Positions 27,701-42,700 of a DNA stretch of 64,000 nt are shown here, piece after piece. Origin of the DNA: Eledone cirrhosa (taxonomy: Eukaryota; Mollusca; Cephalopoda; Octopoda; Eledonidae); contig OZ024744.1 of NCBI GenBank assembly GCA_964016885.1, positions 117,943,105 to 118,007,104 on the forward strand, in the 5' to 3' direction. Each line of letters opens with the position of its first letter. Position 1 is the stretch's first letter. Under the pieces are notes generated by a model. It had not been told where the DNA came from. It saw only the letters and a list, made by a program, of their open reading frames with translations, and did not search any database. The position numbers and the translations under genes are program-made.

Positions 27701-30700
27701 AAAAGTACCCAATACACACTGTAGAGTGGTCATGTAGGTGTCACAACAAAAAGTACCCAGTCCACACTGTAGAATGGTCATGTAGGTGTCACAACAAAAA
27801 GTACCCAGTACACACTGTAAAGTGGTCATGTAGGTGTCACAACAAAAACTACCCCGTACACACTGTAAAGTGGTCATGTAGGTGTCACAACAAAAAGTAC
27901 CCAGTACACACTGTAAAGTTGTCATGTAGGTGTCACAACAACAAGTACCCAATACACACTGTAAATTGGTCATGTAGGTGTCACAACAAAAAGTACCCAG
28001 TACACACTGTAAAGTGGTCATGTAGGTGTCACAACAAAAGGTACCCAGTACACACTGTAATGTGGTCATGTAGGTGTCACAACAAAAGGTACCCAGTACA
28101 CATTGTAAAGTTGTCATGTAGGTGTCACAACAAAAGGTACCCAGTACACACTGTAAAGTGGTCATGTAGGTGTCACAACAAAAGGTACCCAGTACACACT
28201 GTAAAGTGGTTGGCATTTGGAAGGACACCCAGCTGTAGAAATCAAGCCAGAAATAGTTCCGTATGAGCAAGACATGGTCACCTGACCTGGCTTGTCTCAC
28301 AACAGGACAACTCATCAAACCCATGCTGACGTGGGAAATGAATATTAAATTGTGGTGATGATGATAGCGTTTGGATTATTCTTGTTACTAACGACATTTT
28401 TTTTTTTTTTTTTTTTTTGCAGTTGACAACAACCCAAGAAGTAAATAGCAAAACACAACAACCACAACAACAACAAACAACTGATTTCCACAGTGAAACA
28501 ATTAAACATCTCCAACATAAAGAATTTCAGCAGACAACCAGTTTGCATGAAAACCAACAAGATGTGGAGTTAACTGCTACATCTAACGTAAGAAATACTG
28601 CTACAGAGGCTCCCCACCCATCTAACAGTGAAGCTACAGAGTCGAATGTCTCTAACGTTCTCTCTCAGGCAGGAACCCTACCTTCCCGGCTTGCTATGGT
28701 CGAGACATTCTCAACTCAGTCTCTCACCACCCAGCAGCCTATCACATCGTTTATCAGAGAGAATAATATCCAATCCCAACTGTCTGTCTCTCAGCTGCTT
28801 CAGTTTTCTAACAATACCGCTGCCACCAACACATTATCTATTGCCGAGGAACACATTGCTACCACAGAACTCAACTCTGCTACAAATTCTATAGCGTTAA
28901 ATTTTGAATCTAATATTGCAGCTGAGCAACAAGCACAACAAAAAAGTAGACATGAACAACAACAACAACAATTAGAACATCAACAACAAACTTTACAGCT
29001 GCAGCAGCAACAACAACAACAAACTTTGCAGCAACAGCAACAACTTGAACTTACACCACCACCACCACCGCCACCACCACCACCACAACAACAGCAGCAA
29101 CAACAATTTCAACTTACACAGCAGCAACAACAACAAACACATTCTGGAGTCCAATCAATCCGTCAAGTTACAATGTCGTCACTAAAAAATGAAAACAACA
29201 ACAATAACATGGAAGAGCAGCTTTCTAAACATAATATTAATAAGGACTCCTACATGTTCTCCTCATCAAGTGGTATCTCTCTCTTCCCATTCCCCACCCC
29301 AGGTAATACATTACCCTATGATAACACCTGTCTGTCTGATGATTTGAACCATCGTTCTGCTACTGCTGGACAATTCCATCCAATAGGATGTGACGATGAA
29401 AAAGACAAAGACCAACTTCTCTCTGAACTTGATAGCAATACAACAATGAAATCTTTGAGTTCCATTTTGTTATCCGATTCTAGCAGTGCTAGGTCCTCAC
29501 TGATGGATTTGGCAAGCAGAGCGTTGGATTTGAATCAATTCGGTAAAAACTCTGACGATCATAAACTTCAACGTTCAAAAAGCGAAGACCATACTTTCAT
29601 GAGGCCCCAGAATCGCAATGAAGATGTTCCTTACAGACCACGAAGTCGAAACGAAGACCCTGTCACTAGTAGATGGCGTAACCAACCTGAAGAACAGTTG
29701 CAGAAATCTGAAGGTGCTGGCATTTTCCGAAACCCAAATCTCGGAACGAGTCCGGTGAGAACAAAACGCAAACACCGTCCAGCACCACTTATTATACCGC
29801 CATATGTGAGCAATAGCGGTTTTCAGAGTAGACTTAGGTCCCCACGTGTACGTGACGGAAATGAAGTACGCACTCTATCTCCTCCTCCGTATACACCTCC
29901 CCCTATGCTCAGTCCAGTCCGAAGTGGACCTGGTCTGTTCTGCAATATCCAGACACCATATCGACCTGTTTCACCCAGGTTAACCTCTAATATCAGTGCT
30001 CGTCTACCAATTTTAAATCGACGAAGTAAGTATTCTTTTTTCTTGGGGTTTATTTATTTATTTTTTTGTATGAAATTTTCTCTAATATAACCTTATAATG
30101 GTTGTATTTCTAATATAACCTTATAATGGTTGTATTTCTAATATAACCTTATAATGGTTGTATTTTTAATATAACCTTATAATGGTTGTATTTCTAATAT
30201 AACCTTATAATGGTTGTATTTCTAATATAACCTTATAATGGTTGTATTTCTAATATAACCTTATAATGGTTGTATTTCTAATATAATCTTTTAATGGTTG
30301 TATTTCTAATATAACCTTATAATGGTTGTATTTCTAATATAACCTTATAATGGTTGTATTTCTAATATAACCTTATAATGGTTGTATTTCTAATATAACC
30401 TTATAATGGTTGTATTTCTAATATAATCTTTTAATGGTTGTATTTCTAATATAACCTTATAATGGTTGTATTTCTAATATAACCTTATAATGGTTGTATT
30501 TCTAATATAACCTTATAATGGTTGTATTTCTAATATAACCTTATAATGGTTGTATTTCTAATATAACCTTATAATGGTTGTATTTCTAATATAATCTTTT
30601 AATGGTTGTATTTCTAATATAACCTTATAATGGTTGTATTTCTAATATAACCTTATAATGGTTGTATTTCTAATATAACCTTTTAATGATTGTATTTCTA

Positions 30701-33700
30701 ATATAATCTTTTAATGGTTGTATTTCTAAACTTAAAATGGTTGTATTTTTATATAATCTTTTAATGGTTCTATTTCTAACCCTTTAATGGTTGTATTTCT
30801 AATGAAATACACTGTATTCCATTTAGTTAAGAATTTTGAAGGATTTGCTAAAATTGTTAATTATTTCATTACTAAGATAACTTAAGATATGATTGACTTT
30901 GTCTACCATAATGTTGTCAACTTTGATGGTTGGTCCCTCAGTTGGGTCTGATTGCAGTAAGCCCTTACTCTCCCATGCCTCTTCCCAACATCAGTTAGTA
31001 TAAGGGTACCACAATCATTCAAACATACTTTTTTTCCCTGCAATCTAAAGCAGTTCATGTTTCTGATCCTTACATGGGGTTAGGATATGCCTATGAGAAA
31101 CGCAACCTTCAGCTTCCTAGACACATGGTAGATTCTTGAGGATTATTTTAGGATAAAAATAGTGTCTTCAATGCTGGGAAATATGGTAATCTATAGAATA
31201 GCAACTTATAAAATCTGACCCTATACTTCATACCAAAAAGCAACCAAAACGTTTTTGTAAGATTTTTCCTTAACTTAAAAATAAATCTATTGTATTTACT
31301 TATACATAAGTCACACCTCCTTTGTGTTTTATAATATTTCATTTAATATTTCAAGCCTAAAACAAGGTTTGGAGGATAAAGTGCATGTGGCTTTTCACAG
31401 GCAGTTATTTCGGTAAAAACACTTCCACTTATCTACCAATATATATGGTATATATTTGGGAGATATTTAATCTCTTATTAAATTCTTCATAATTGTTAAC
31501 ACCAAAAAAACCCTGAAAATTATAAAAATTATTTACCATTAACAGCAAGTATAGGAACCCCATCTCAAGAATCAGCAGTCAGTGATGACACACCAGAAAC
31601 AGAAGCACCCCCTGAAACAGATATATTACCGTAAGTATTTGTAGAAAAAAATATTTTTTTTGTACATGGTAGCTAGACATGCATGAAGACACATAGCCTA
31701 ATTAGTGAGGATGCTGGACATATGGTCGTAATATTGATGGTTCCATTCCTGTGGTTCTTGAGCAAGATACTTTATTTCCCCTTACACTAGTATGATCAGC
31801 TGAGATGAGTATTAGCAGTAGCAGGGGTGTTAATCCTGTGATAGACCGGAGTTCTGTCCAGGGGGAATCTTGTACTCCGAGTTTCTTAATGCCAAGGAAA
31901 CCAGGAACAAACACCGACTTGGTGAGCCACCAGGCTTAAAACAGATTTTAACTTTAATTAGCAAGACAAGGGCATTGAAAGCAAAGGTTAAAAAGAAATG
32001 AGATGAGCCTGCTCTGATGGATGAGTAAATTTAGAGTGCATGGATGATCTTAAAAAAATGTCTAAAATTCTGTCTTGAGCTTGGAGGCTCATCAAACCGG
32101 TGCTTATCCTGGTTTCCATGGTGTGAAGTGGCTGAGAGTACATGACTTCTCCCTGGATAGGACACTAGTCCATTGCAGGGTTAAAATCTGTCTCAAACCT
32201 GGAGGCTCATTAGGCTAGTTCTTATCCTGGTATCCATAGCGTGAAGCAATTGAGAGTACAAGGCTCCTCCGTGGAAAGGACACCAGTAAATCACAGGGTT
32301 AAACCCCCAGCTATTGCTGAGTATATTGGAGCAACATGAAAATGAAGTGTTTTGCTCAAGAACACAACACACAAGCTAGTCCAGGAATCAAGTCCAACAT
32401 ACCACTAGGCCACATCTCTCCCACATGAATGACGGAACACAGATAAACTGGAAAGAATAAATAAATAATCATAAGAGGAATAAAAATGTGGGAAGGAAAG
32501 AATGTTGCAGTCGTCATCTTCTTTTTCTTCTGTCTTTTTGTCTTTCTTCTTGTAAACATCTGTTACTGGTGCCATGACAGTTTCTCAGCTCACCCTGTCC
32601 ACCATTCCCCTCTGAATTACCCCTGCCTCTAACCCAGTGTCATCTTCAAGAACATCCTTCAGCGTGATGCTGGTTGGTCTCTCAATTCATCTGCACACAT
32701 CAGATTCATTGTGACATTTCATGTGTCTGTCAGCTAATGTCAGCCACCTACATGGTACCTACATGGTACCAACATGTAGTAATGTATATGATTGATGATT
32801 GTTGGGTGAAAAGATTCTGAGTGACTCATGTAGTGTGAACCTGCAAGAGAATAAGCCTGGGGTGTGGGTGGTCAGTGGAAGTTGGTCTTGGGTGACTGAA
32901 CCTGAGGATGGAGTGGAAGTTGGTCTTGGGTGACTGAACCTGAGGATGGAGTAGAAGTTGGTCTTGGGTGACTGAACCTGGGGATGGAGTGGAAGTTGGT
33001 CTTGGGTGACTGAACCTGAGGATGGAGTAGAAGTTGGTCTTGGGTGACTGAACCTGAGGATGGAGTGGAAGTTGGTCTTGGGTGACTGAACCTGAGGATG
33101 GAGTGGAAGTTGGTCTTGGGTGACTGAACCTGGGGATGGAGTGGAAGTTGGTCTTGGGTGACTGAACCTGAGGATGGAGTAGAAGTTGGTCTTGGGTGAC
33201 TGAACCTGGGGATGGAGTGGAAGTTGGTCTTGGGTGACTGAACCTGGGGATGGAGTGGAAGTTGGTCTTGGGTGACTGAACCTGAGGATGGAGTAGAAGT
33301 TGGTCTTGGGTGACTGAACCTGGGGATGGAGTGGAAGTTGGTCTTGGGTGACTGAACCTGAGGATGGAGTGGAAGTTGGTCTTGGGTGACTGAACCTGAG
33401 GATGGAGTGGAAGTTGGTCTTGGGTGACTGAACCTGGGGATGGAGTGGAAGTTGGTCTTGGGTGACTGAACCTGGGGATGGAGTGGAAGTTGGTCTTGGG
33501 TGACTGAACCTGAGGATGGAGTGGAAGTTGGTCTTGGGTGACTGAACCTGAGGATGGAGTGGAAGTTGGTCTTGGGTGACTGAACCTGAGGATGGAGTGG
33601 AAGTTGGTCTTGGGTGACTGAACCTGAGGATGGAGTGGAAGTTGGTCTTGGGTGACTGAACCTGGGGATGGAGTGGAAGTTGGTCTTGGGTGACTGAACC

Positions 33701-36700
33701 TGGGGATGGAGTGGAAGTTGGTCTTGGGTGACTGAACCTGAGGATGGAGTGGAAGTTGGTCTTGGGTGACTGAACCTGAGGATGGAGTGGAAGTTGGTCT
33801 TGGGTGACTGAACCTGAGGATGGAGTGGAAGTTGGTCTTGGGTGACTGAACCTGAGGATGGAGTGGAAGTTGGTCTTGGGTGACTGAACCTGGGGATGGA
33901 GTGGAAGTTGGTCTTGGGTGACTGAACCTGGGGATGGAGTGGAAGTTGGTCTTGGGTGACTGAACCTGAGGATGGAGTGGAAGTTGGTCTTGGGTGACTG
34001 AACCTGGGGATGGAGTGGAAGTTGGTCTTGGGTGACTGAACCTGGGGATGGAGTGGAAGTTGGTCTTGGGTGACTGAACCTGAGGATGGAGTGGAAGTTG
34101 GTCTTGGGTGACTGAACCTGAGGATGGAGTGGAAGTTGGTCTTGGGTGACTGAACCTGAGGATGGAGTGGAAGTTGGTCTTGGGTGACTGAACCTGGGGA
34201 TGGAGTGGAAGTTGGTCTTGGGTGACTGAACCTGGGGATGGAGTGGAAGTTGGTCTTGGGTGACTGAACCTGAGGATGGAGTGGAAGTTGGTCTTGGGTG
34301 ACTGAACCTGAGGATGGAGTGGAAGTTGGTCTTGGGTGACTGAACCTGAGGAAGAAATGACAAGGTTCTGTACTAAACGGTGAAACACTCTACTGGAGAA
34401 AATCTGTCTAATCCTTATGTTTTGCTATATTTTGCATGTATATCTATATAATTGATGTTCAATTAAATATAATTCAATAATTAATGTTAATTAATAATAC
34501 AAAAGAATGTTTGTTTTTCGAGGGAGCTCTCTTCTAATTACTAAATTTAAGATGTTTTCTTTTTTTCTTCTTTTTTTAAAGATACTTTTAGAAGCTTTTT
34601 TTCTGCAGCCATATTATATTTTGTTTAAATTCCTGACTTTTATTCTCCTCTTCAGGCATGTGAATATTGGATCAAATTACCAGGCAGAATTACCACATTT
34701 TACTAGTCAGTATTTCTTTTTTTCCTCCTCCTTTCTTCTATTTTCTCCCAAGTATTCCTGGGAGGGTCATGGAGAGAAGGGTCCTCAAAAACTCCTTCCT
34801 GTGGGTCCTGTCAAAAGCAGCTATCTCCAATTGATCCGGCTGAATCCCAGATCTGATGGATGTTACCCAATGGTCTTACTCTGGGTTCCAAGTCAGCTCA
34901 ACCTAATCCTTGGAAGTGGAATTTTCTTGATAGAAACTATGTAAACCAAATGACCTGTACCAATGTTGAGTGGTAGAAATTCTTTTTAAAAATTTGAACT
35001 TCATTGTCATTATTGATGGCAGTAATCGGTAGAGGATCAGACATCCTTCTTTGTGACATATAGTTATGACCCTTTATGTTCTGAGTTCAAATCCCACCCA
35101 GGTTAACTTTACCCTTCATCCTTATGGGGTTGATCAAATAAAGAACCAGTAATCAACTCTCCCTCCCCAAAAATTGCTGGCTTTGTGCCTAAATCAGAAA
35201 CTATTATTTTATATCAATTTTCCATTATTGTGTGGGTTGAACGGGTTTGTTTTATTTCATGGTTTCCACAGCTGTATTGCCTTCGCTAATACTAACCATT
35301 TTACAGAATGTAGTAGGTGGATTCTTTTGTGGAACCAGCACTAGAGGAGTTATCAGGTCCTCAACAGGATCAGAGAGACCTCTCTATCTTACATTGCTTC
35401 AGTTTGATCATCAACTACTTTACACAAGGTGTGTGTTCCATTGTGACAGCAACACTACCACCTTACAGAGTGTACTGGGTGTATTTTATCATGACACCAA
35501 CACTACCACTTTACAGAGTGTACTGAGTGTATTTTATCATGGCACCAGCACTACCACTTTACAGAGTGTACAGGGTGTATTTTATCATGGCACCAGCATT
35601 ACCACTTTACAGAGTGTACTGGGTGTATTTTATGACATCAGCACTAGAGAGACTACCTTGTCCACTGCTGTTTAAAGAGACTTTACCATTCCATGTTGTT
35701 GCCAGACTTTGTCATAGTTACTTATAATATTACAGTGCTTTTATTGGTAGATAAGTGTCTTGTCTTATGCCATATCACCTGTCAACTTGGTCTTGTCTTA
35801 TGCCATATCACCTGTCAGCTTGGTCTTGTCTTATGCCATATCACCTGTCAACTTGGTCTTGTCTTATGCCATATCACCTGTCAACTTGGTCTTGTCTTAT
35901 GCCATATCACCTGTCAACTTGGTCTTGTCTTATGCCATATCACCTGTCAACTTGGTCTTGTCTTATGCCATATACCTGTCAACTTGGTTTGCTTTATGCC
36001 ATATCACCTGTCAACTTGGTCTTGTGTTATGCCATATCACCTGTCAACTTGGTCTTGTGTCATCTTCTTCAGTTTCTTGAGATAAGTCTTTTGTGTTATT
36101 TTGTCTTGTCTTCCTTGGGCTTTCTTTTATATAGGTTTTATCCACTTCAAGTAATTGGCACCTTTTAAATGCAGCTCTTCCTCCTTTTACACACCACATG
36201 CTTATACCACCACAATCGTCTCCCTTGCACACTACATTCAATTCCTCTTATACAAACTACTATTATGATAGTTCTGATTATAACAGAAGACTGTTTATGA
36301 TTGTTTGAAACAACTAACTAAACATATCCTGAATGAGATCATTTTCAAGATCAATTGAATTGGGAACTGATCTGTTGTTGAGTGGGACAAGAAATGTCTT
36401 GTTACCTTTACGACATCTAAAACTCAACTGCTGCCTTTTAATAACCAGAGAGAATCACTTTTACCTTCCATTAGTAAGGATGATCATATCCTCCAAGAAA
36501 GCAATTCTATACATATTCTTTGTCTGACATTTTCCACTGATTTGAGCTGGAATCATTATATCACGTTGATTTCCAAGTCTACTCATCAGAGAGTTGCTTT
36601 ATTCTATCATGCCAGAACATTTTTATACACCTGAAAATGTTTTACATCTATACCTATAAATTTACCATTCATCTCAGTTCCCTAGCATGGTCTCAGCCAG

Positions 36701-39700
36701 TCATCTAGAACAGGTTACAGAGTAATATTGGTCCTGATGTCAACTTCAATCACTATCACAACATCAAAATGTCTCTGTCTTTTTTATAAATATTTTCATG
36801 AGCTTTCTTCTTTGTTGCCTCATCTTCATGAGATTGGCAGCTAGGTCCCATCCATTTACAGTTGAAGTTCCTAAATATAATCACATTCTATTCTGATAGT
36901 TTCTTCCATCTCACATCTCACCAATGGAATTCTCTTCTAGCTTCTTTCCTGACCACTTACAATTTGTAAAAATTCAAAAGCAGCATCAATCATCATCTCT
37001 TTCCTTAAATTACGTTCTGTCTTGTCCTTCCCCCTTCTCAGTAACCCCTTATATTTTAGTGGCTTTATTGTCTTACTTGGGACTATGTTCTCTCTGTCTT
37101 GTCCTTTCTCCTTCTCAGTAACCCCTTATATTTCAGTGACTTTATTGTCTTACTTGGGATTATGTTCTCTCTGTCTTGTCCTTCTCCCTTCTCAGTAACC
37201 CCTTATATTTTAGTGGCTTTATTGTCTTACTTGGGACTATGTTCTCTCTGTCTTGTCCTTCCTTCTTCTCAGTAACCCCTTATATTTCAGTGACTTTATT
37301 GTCTTACTTGGGACTATGTTCTCTCTGTCTTGTCCTTCTCCCTTCTCAGTAACCCCTTATATTTTAGTGGCTTTATTGTCTTACTTGGGACTGTTCTCTC
37401 TGTCTTGTCCTTCCCCCTTCTCAGTAACCCCTTATATTTTAGTAACTTTATTGTCTTACTTGGGACTATGTTCTCTCTGTTTTGTCCTTCTCCCTTCTCA
37501 GTAACCCCTTATATTTCAGTGACTTTATTGTCTTACTTAGGACTATGTTCTCTCTGTCTTGTCCTTCCCCTTTCTCAGTAACCCCTTATATTTTAGTGGC
37601 TTTATTGCCTTACTTGAGATTATGTTCATTTGCCATTCTTGTATGCTAACATTACACATCCAGCCGAGTAGATCTAGCACAACCATTTTGTTTCTTGTTG
37701 CCTCATATATTGAGAAGAAAACTGATTCTGAGTTGATGGAGGGGTTCTTTCAGAAAATATACAATGTTAAAAACTATTCTACTTTCTTCAGGTAATCGAT
37801 TTGATGTTTCAATGCTGGAATCAAAAGAGGATCTTTTGTGGCACCCAAGAATATTAGATGACAAAAATGAGGAAGATGGTAATTTTTTGTAATTGTTTGC
37901 TTTTTTAGGTGCAGTCATAGCTGCATGGTTAAGGACTTCACTTCCTTGTGGTAAGGGTAATGTAATGGGTTCAATTCCTTGACTGGGTTGTGTGTTGTGT
38001 TCTTGAGCAAAACACTTCAGTTCATGTTGCTCCAGTATACTCAGCTGAAAATGAGTACCAGCAAGAGCTGGGGGTTTAACCATGTAATTGATTGGTGTCC
38101 TTTCCAGCAGGGAGTCTTGTACTCTCAGTTGCTTCATACCACAAAACTGGGATAAGCACCGGCCGATCTTAGCTAGATTCACAACCGCAGCGTGGAAGAT
38201 AGACGTTAATGATGATGATGGTTTGAGTTTAAGTCTCACTGTGTGGCACTTTGGACACGTGTCTTCTACTGTAGTCCTGGGTTGACTAAAATCTTGTGGG
38301 TGGAATTTGGTAGAGAGAAACTTCAGAAGCCTGTCATGTGAATGTGTGTGTGTGTATATATATATTGTTGCAGATGATAGGGTGCTTATACATGGATGTT
38401 ATGCTGTACCATCACAAAGATAAGCTGTTGGCATCACAAAAGGGTGGTAATACATGACCAGCAACATATCCCCATGATTGTATAAGCATCTGATGAAGTC
38501 ACATGCATAACCATGTCACAGAAATATATATTATGCAATGAGGCAATATTGTTGAAGTAACCCTGTCTTAACAGCTTTTAATTAATATATATCTATATCA
38601 TCATCATCATGACCATTTTACGTCCAGGAGTTGTCCTGTTGTAGGCAATGCTAGGTCAGGTAACCATATCTTGTTCATACAGAACTGATTTTTGTTTGGT
38701 CTCTACAGCTGGATGCCCTTACTACCACCAACATCATTTACAGTGTGTACTGGGTACACTTTGTCATGACACCTACATGACCATTTTACAGTGTGTACTG
38801 GGTACTTTTTGTTGTGACACCTACATGACCACTTTATAGTGTGGACTGTGTACTTTTGGTTATGACACCTAGATGACCACTTTACAGTGTGTACTGGGTA
38901 CTTTTTGTTGTGACACCTACATGACCACTTTACAGTGTGGACTGGTACTTTTTGTTGTGACACCTACATGACCACTTTACAGTGTGGACTGGGTACTTTT
39001 TGTTGTGACAGCTTCATGACCACTTTACAGTGTGGACTGGTACTTTTTGTTGTGACACCTACATGACCACTTTACAGTGTGTACTGGGTACTTTTTGTTG
39101 TGACACCTACATGACCACTTTACAGTGTGTACTGGGTACTTTTTGTTGTGACAGCTACATGACCACTTTACAGTGTGGCAGGAGGCTTCACTCTATGTAT
39201 ACTTCAGCTTGACCGCATGGGGGATGTATGGGAGTGGGTGTGCTGGGGTGGTGCATTATATATATATATATATATAAGCCAGATTGATTTCTCATCGTTA
39301 AACAATGATGATGAAGACAGATTGACTTCTTGCTAGTTCGGCAACGAGACAGATGGTGTCAAATACAGAGAAGAATATACCCCCAGCATAGGTTAGTCGT
39401 TAGTGACATCTCAGTAAGCAAGAGAAAGAATGAGACATACAGGAAGGTGTGGAGAAGAAAGGTCTGGAAGCTAAAAGACCTTTCACTAAAATACAAATTT
39501 AGGAAAGCCCTTCAAGATGAGAATGACGAAAAAGAAGATTTAGAATCATATGACATAGATAATAACTGGAATTTCTTACATGACAACTTACTGCAGGCTA
39601 CTGATGAAACTTGTGGCTGGAGCAGAGCTCCAACCAGACAGAGAGTGACCTGGTGGTGGAACAGCACAGTAGATAAGGCCATTAGAGACAAAAGACTGGC

Positions 39701-42700
39701 ATGGAAGGCTTGGAAAAAGGGTGGGAGTAGGCAAGAATATACAGCCACTAAGAGAGAAGCTAGACGCCAGGTGTACTAAGCACGCAGGGAGGCTGAGAGT
39801 AGGAGGTTTGCCAATGTCCTGTGACGGGAAGATAAGAGGCGTGCGGTGTTCCACATTGCAAGGCAGTGTGTCAATGCAAATCAGGATGTTGTTGGAGATA
39901 AATGTGTCCAAAATGATGCTGGTGTACTTAGTGTCACTGATGCTCAAAAAAAGGAGGCCTAGAAATGTCATTATGAGAGACTGATGAATGTGGAGAACGA
40001 ATGGGAGAGAGAGAAACTACCCCCAGTAGAGCTGACAGAGGGACCAGCTATTGAGATTGACGACTATAGGGTCCAAGTGGCAATTAAGGAAATGAAAAGA
40101 GGTAAGGCTGCTGGACCGTCAGGGATAGTTGCTGAGATGCTGAAGGCATCAGGGGACGTAGGCACTAAACTGGTTGCACGCATCATCAATCAGGCTATAT
40201 ATGGTGGTGTCATACCCAAAGACTGGTGCAGCAGTATTCTCATAAATTGCTACAAAGGTAAAGGGGATGCTTTGGAGAGGAGCAATTATAGGGGCATAAA
40301 GCTGATGGATCAGGTTATGAAAGTGGCAGAAAGGATATTAGCACAACTAATTAGAGAAAGGGTCAAACTAGATGAGATGCAGTTTGGTTTTGTGCCTGGC
40401 AAGAGTACAACAGATGCCCTCTTCTTGGTGAGACAATTAGAAGAGAGGTTCTTAGAGAAGAATAAGCCACTATATAGCATATATTATATTAGGCCTTGTG
40501 CCTAAAGTAGAAACAATTATATTATTTATTATACGATCTGAGTTCAAATCACGCCGAAGTTGACTTTGCCTTTCATCCTTACGGGGTCGATAAAATAAAG
40601 TACCAGTAATGTGCTGAATAATTGCTGGCCTTGTGCCTAAAGTAGAAACAATTATATTATTTATTATATATAAATTAACGATTTTATTTATTTTATATTA
40701 TTTACAATTTGTGTAGGTAGGTCTCTCTGGAAATAGGGGTGGGGGGCCCTGAGAGTATTACGTGGCCGTGAGTGAGGTTGCCAAAAAGTTTGCGAACCTC
40801 TGCTTCATAGCATCATTAACCGTTTTCCTCTGTTCATAAGCAAGAAATAATTTCTATTTTATTTGTATTTCAGTGCAATGCTACCAAAATCTTGCAAGTT
40901 CCTCCGCTGTTAAAGGAAATGGATCAAATGTAGAATATGCCATGCACCTTTTGTTCTTAGCACATGGAGACATTCAGGTACCATTCTTCTTATTATTCCA
41001 GGGCGGTGAATTGGCAGTATCGGTAGAGGGTTGGACGCCATGCTTTCTAGCAGAGTTATGTCCCTTTGCAGTCTGAGTTCAAATCCTGCCGAGGTTAACT
41101 TTGCCTTTCATCCTTACGGGGTTGATAAAATAAAGTACCAGTAATGTACTGGGATAATTGCTGGCCAATTATTATTATCATTTTTATTTTCTTTCATTAT
41201 TGTTCCTGAGATATATGCTGAGTGTCTTCCTGACACCTAGGGCAAATAAATTCGCAGTGTGCATTGGTAAGCCAGTTAATACAGCACATTGATTTTAAAA
41301 AAACAGTATACATATATACATGTGCATATGTAAATACAAGGAGGGATATCAATCTCACAGAGATAGTGTTCTTCTCAATACGTGTGCAGTACCAGTCAAA
41401 ACAATTTTTTGCACCTCGTGCAGAGAAGGTAAACCAGGAATCATTCACAAATATTGTTCTGTTTCTTTCTTGATCATTCCCAGTCCTCCCACAATCACTG
41501 GTATTGTAACGGCCTTGAGTTGCCACATTTTCTCCATTTCAATAAGCAGATCTTTATATTTTCGTAGCTTGTCAAATTCTTTTTCCGTGATATTGTGATC
41601 ACATGGGATGCTCATATCTCAGACCTTGTTATGTTGATATTTTACATTGATGTCAGGTCTATTTGCTTTTATAGTCCTGTCAGTATGTACAGGAAAGTCC
41701 CAGAGAATTGTTACTTTTTCTCCTTCAGTTACAGCCTCATGGTGATGATTGTACCACTTGTCTTCAGCTTTGATTTTATGCCAACATATTACTCTGTAGA
41801 TATTGGCCAATTCTGTCTATATTTGTACTCTACTGGGGCTAAACCTTTACATCCAGAAACTAAGTGATCCATTATTTCAACCCCAGCATTACAGAATCGG
41901 CACTTTGGGTTTATTCCATTTCTCATCACATTGGCCTGGTAATTACGAGTCAATAAGCTTTGATCTTGGGCAGCTAAGATGAAGCCTTCACTCTCCGCCT
42001 TTAGCCCTGAACTACGTAGTTACTGATGGGTGTGCTTTTGGTCAACATCAGCTTGTTTGCTACGGGCCACATATTTGCCATGCAGAGGTTTCTGCTCCCA
42101 ATTTGATGCTAATTGTCCTTGCTCTTTCGCTTTTGCCAGTGATTTTATGTGCCTAGCAGCATCAGTTGCAACAGTTTCTTTAGTCTGTCCAGCCTGGGTA
42201 TCACGCATGAGATCAGTAGCATATTCTTTGCTCTCCTTCAAGATAGAATGAAGCTTCTTACTTCTCTCTTGCTTTTCAACAAGTTTCAGCATACAGTCGT
42301 TAGTTGTTTCAAGGTATTTGGCCAGTCCAATGATGGTGGTCTTGTAAGCAAGTTCAAATTGGATCAGGCCACAGCCTCCTTGAGTTCTAGGAAGGTAAAG
42401 ACGATCCACATCTGCTTTTGGGTGGTGCATCCTATTACAGGTCAATAGCTTACTTTGGTGTCGATTCTTTTGATTTCACTCATATTCCAGTTCAACACAC
42501 CGAAGCTATGTGACAACTGGGGCTGCTAAGGAATTTATGGCTAGCACCTTGTTATGAGCGTTTAGTTCTGATCTCAGAACTGCACGTACTCTCCTGTAAC
42601 ATTCTTTCCTTATCCTCTCTTTCATACTGTATGCCAGAGCCCTCATTAATCCCTAAGTATTTATAGGTTTGTTCCTGCTCAAGTTCCTTTATGATTTTTT

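Noticed and set aside
28417..28422. Start codon for exon F
   Set aside because: The apparent start is a TTG within the poly-T/AG acceptor. The exon is internal and joins exon E in phase 0.
32759..34388. Minus-strand open frames of 520-534 codons
   Set aside because: They lie in a near-perfect 38-bp tandem repeat and read the same unit in rotating phases; no domain, no splice context, and inside an intron of the + strand gene.
34706..34710. Alternative donor for exon H at TCA|GTATTT
   Set aside because: It would leave phase 2, and the next exon needs phase 1 to read SNRFDVS; the GTCAGT donor at 34706 fits.
37013..37600. Membrane-protein-like hydrophobic frames
   Set aside because: Produced by the 77-bp pyrimidine-rich repeat; no start context or conserved domain.
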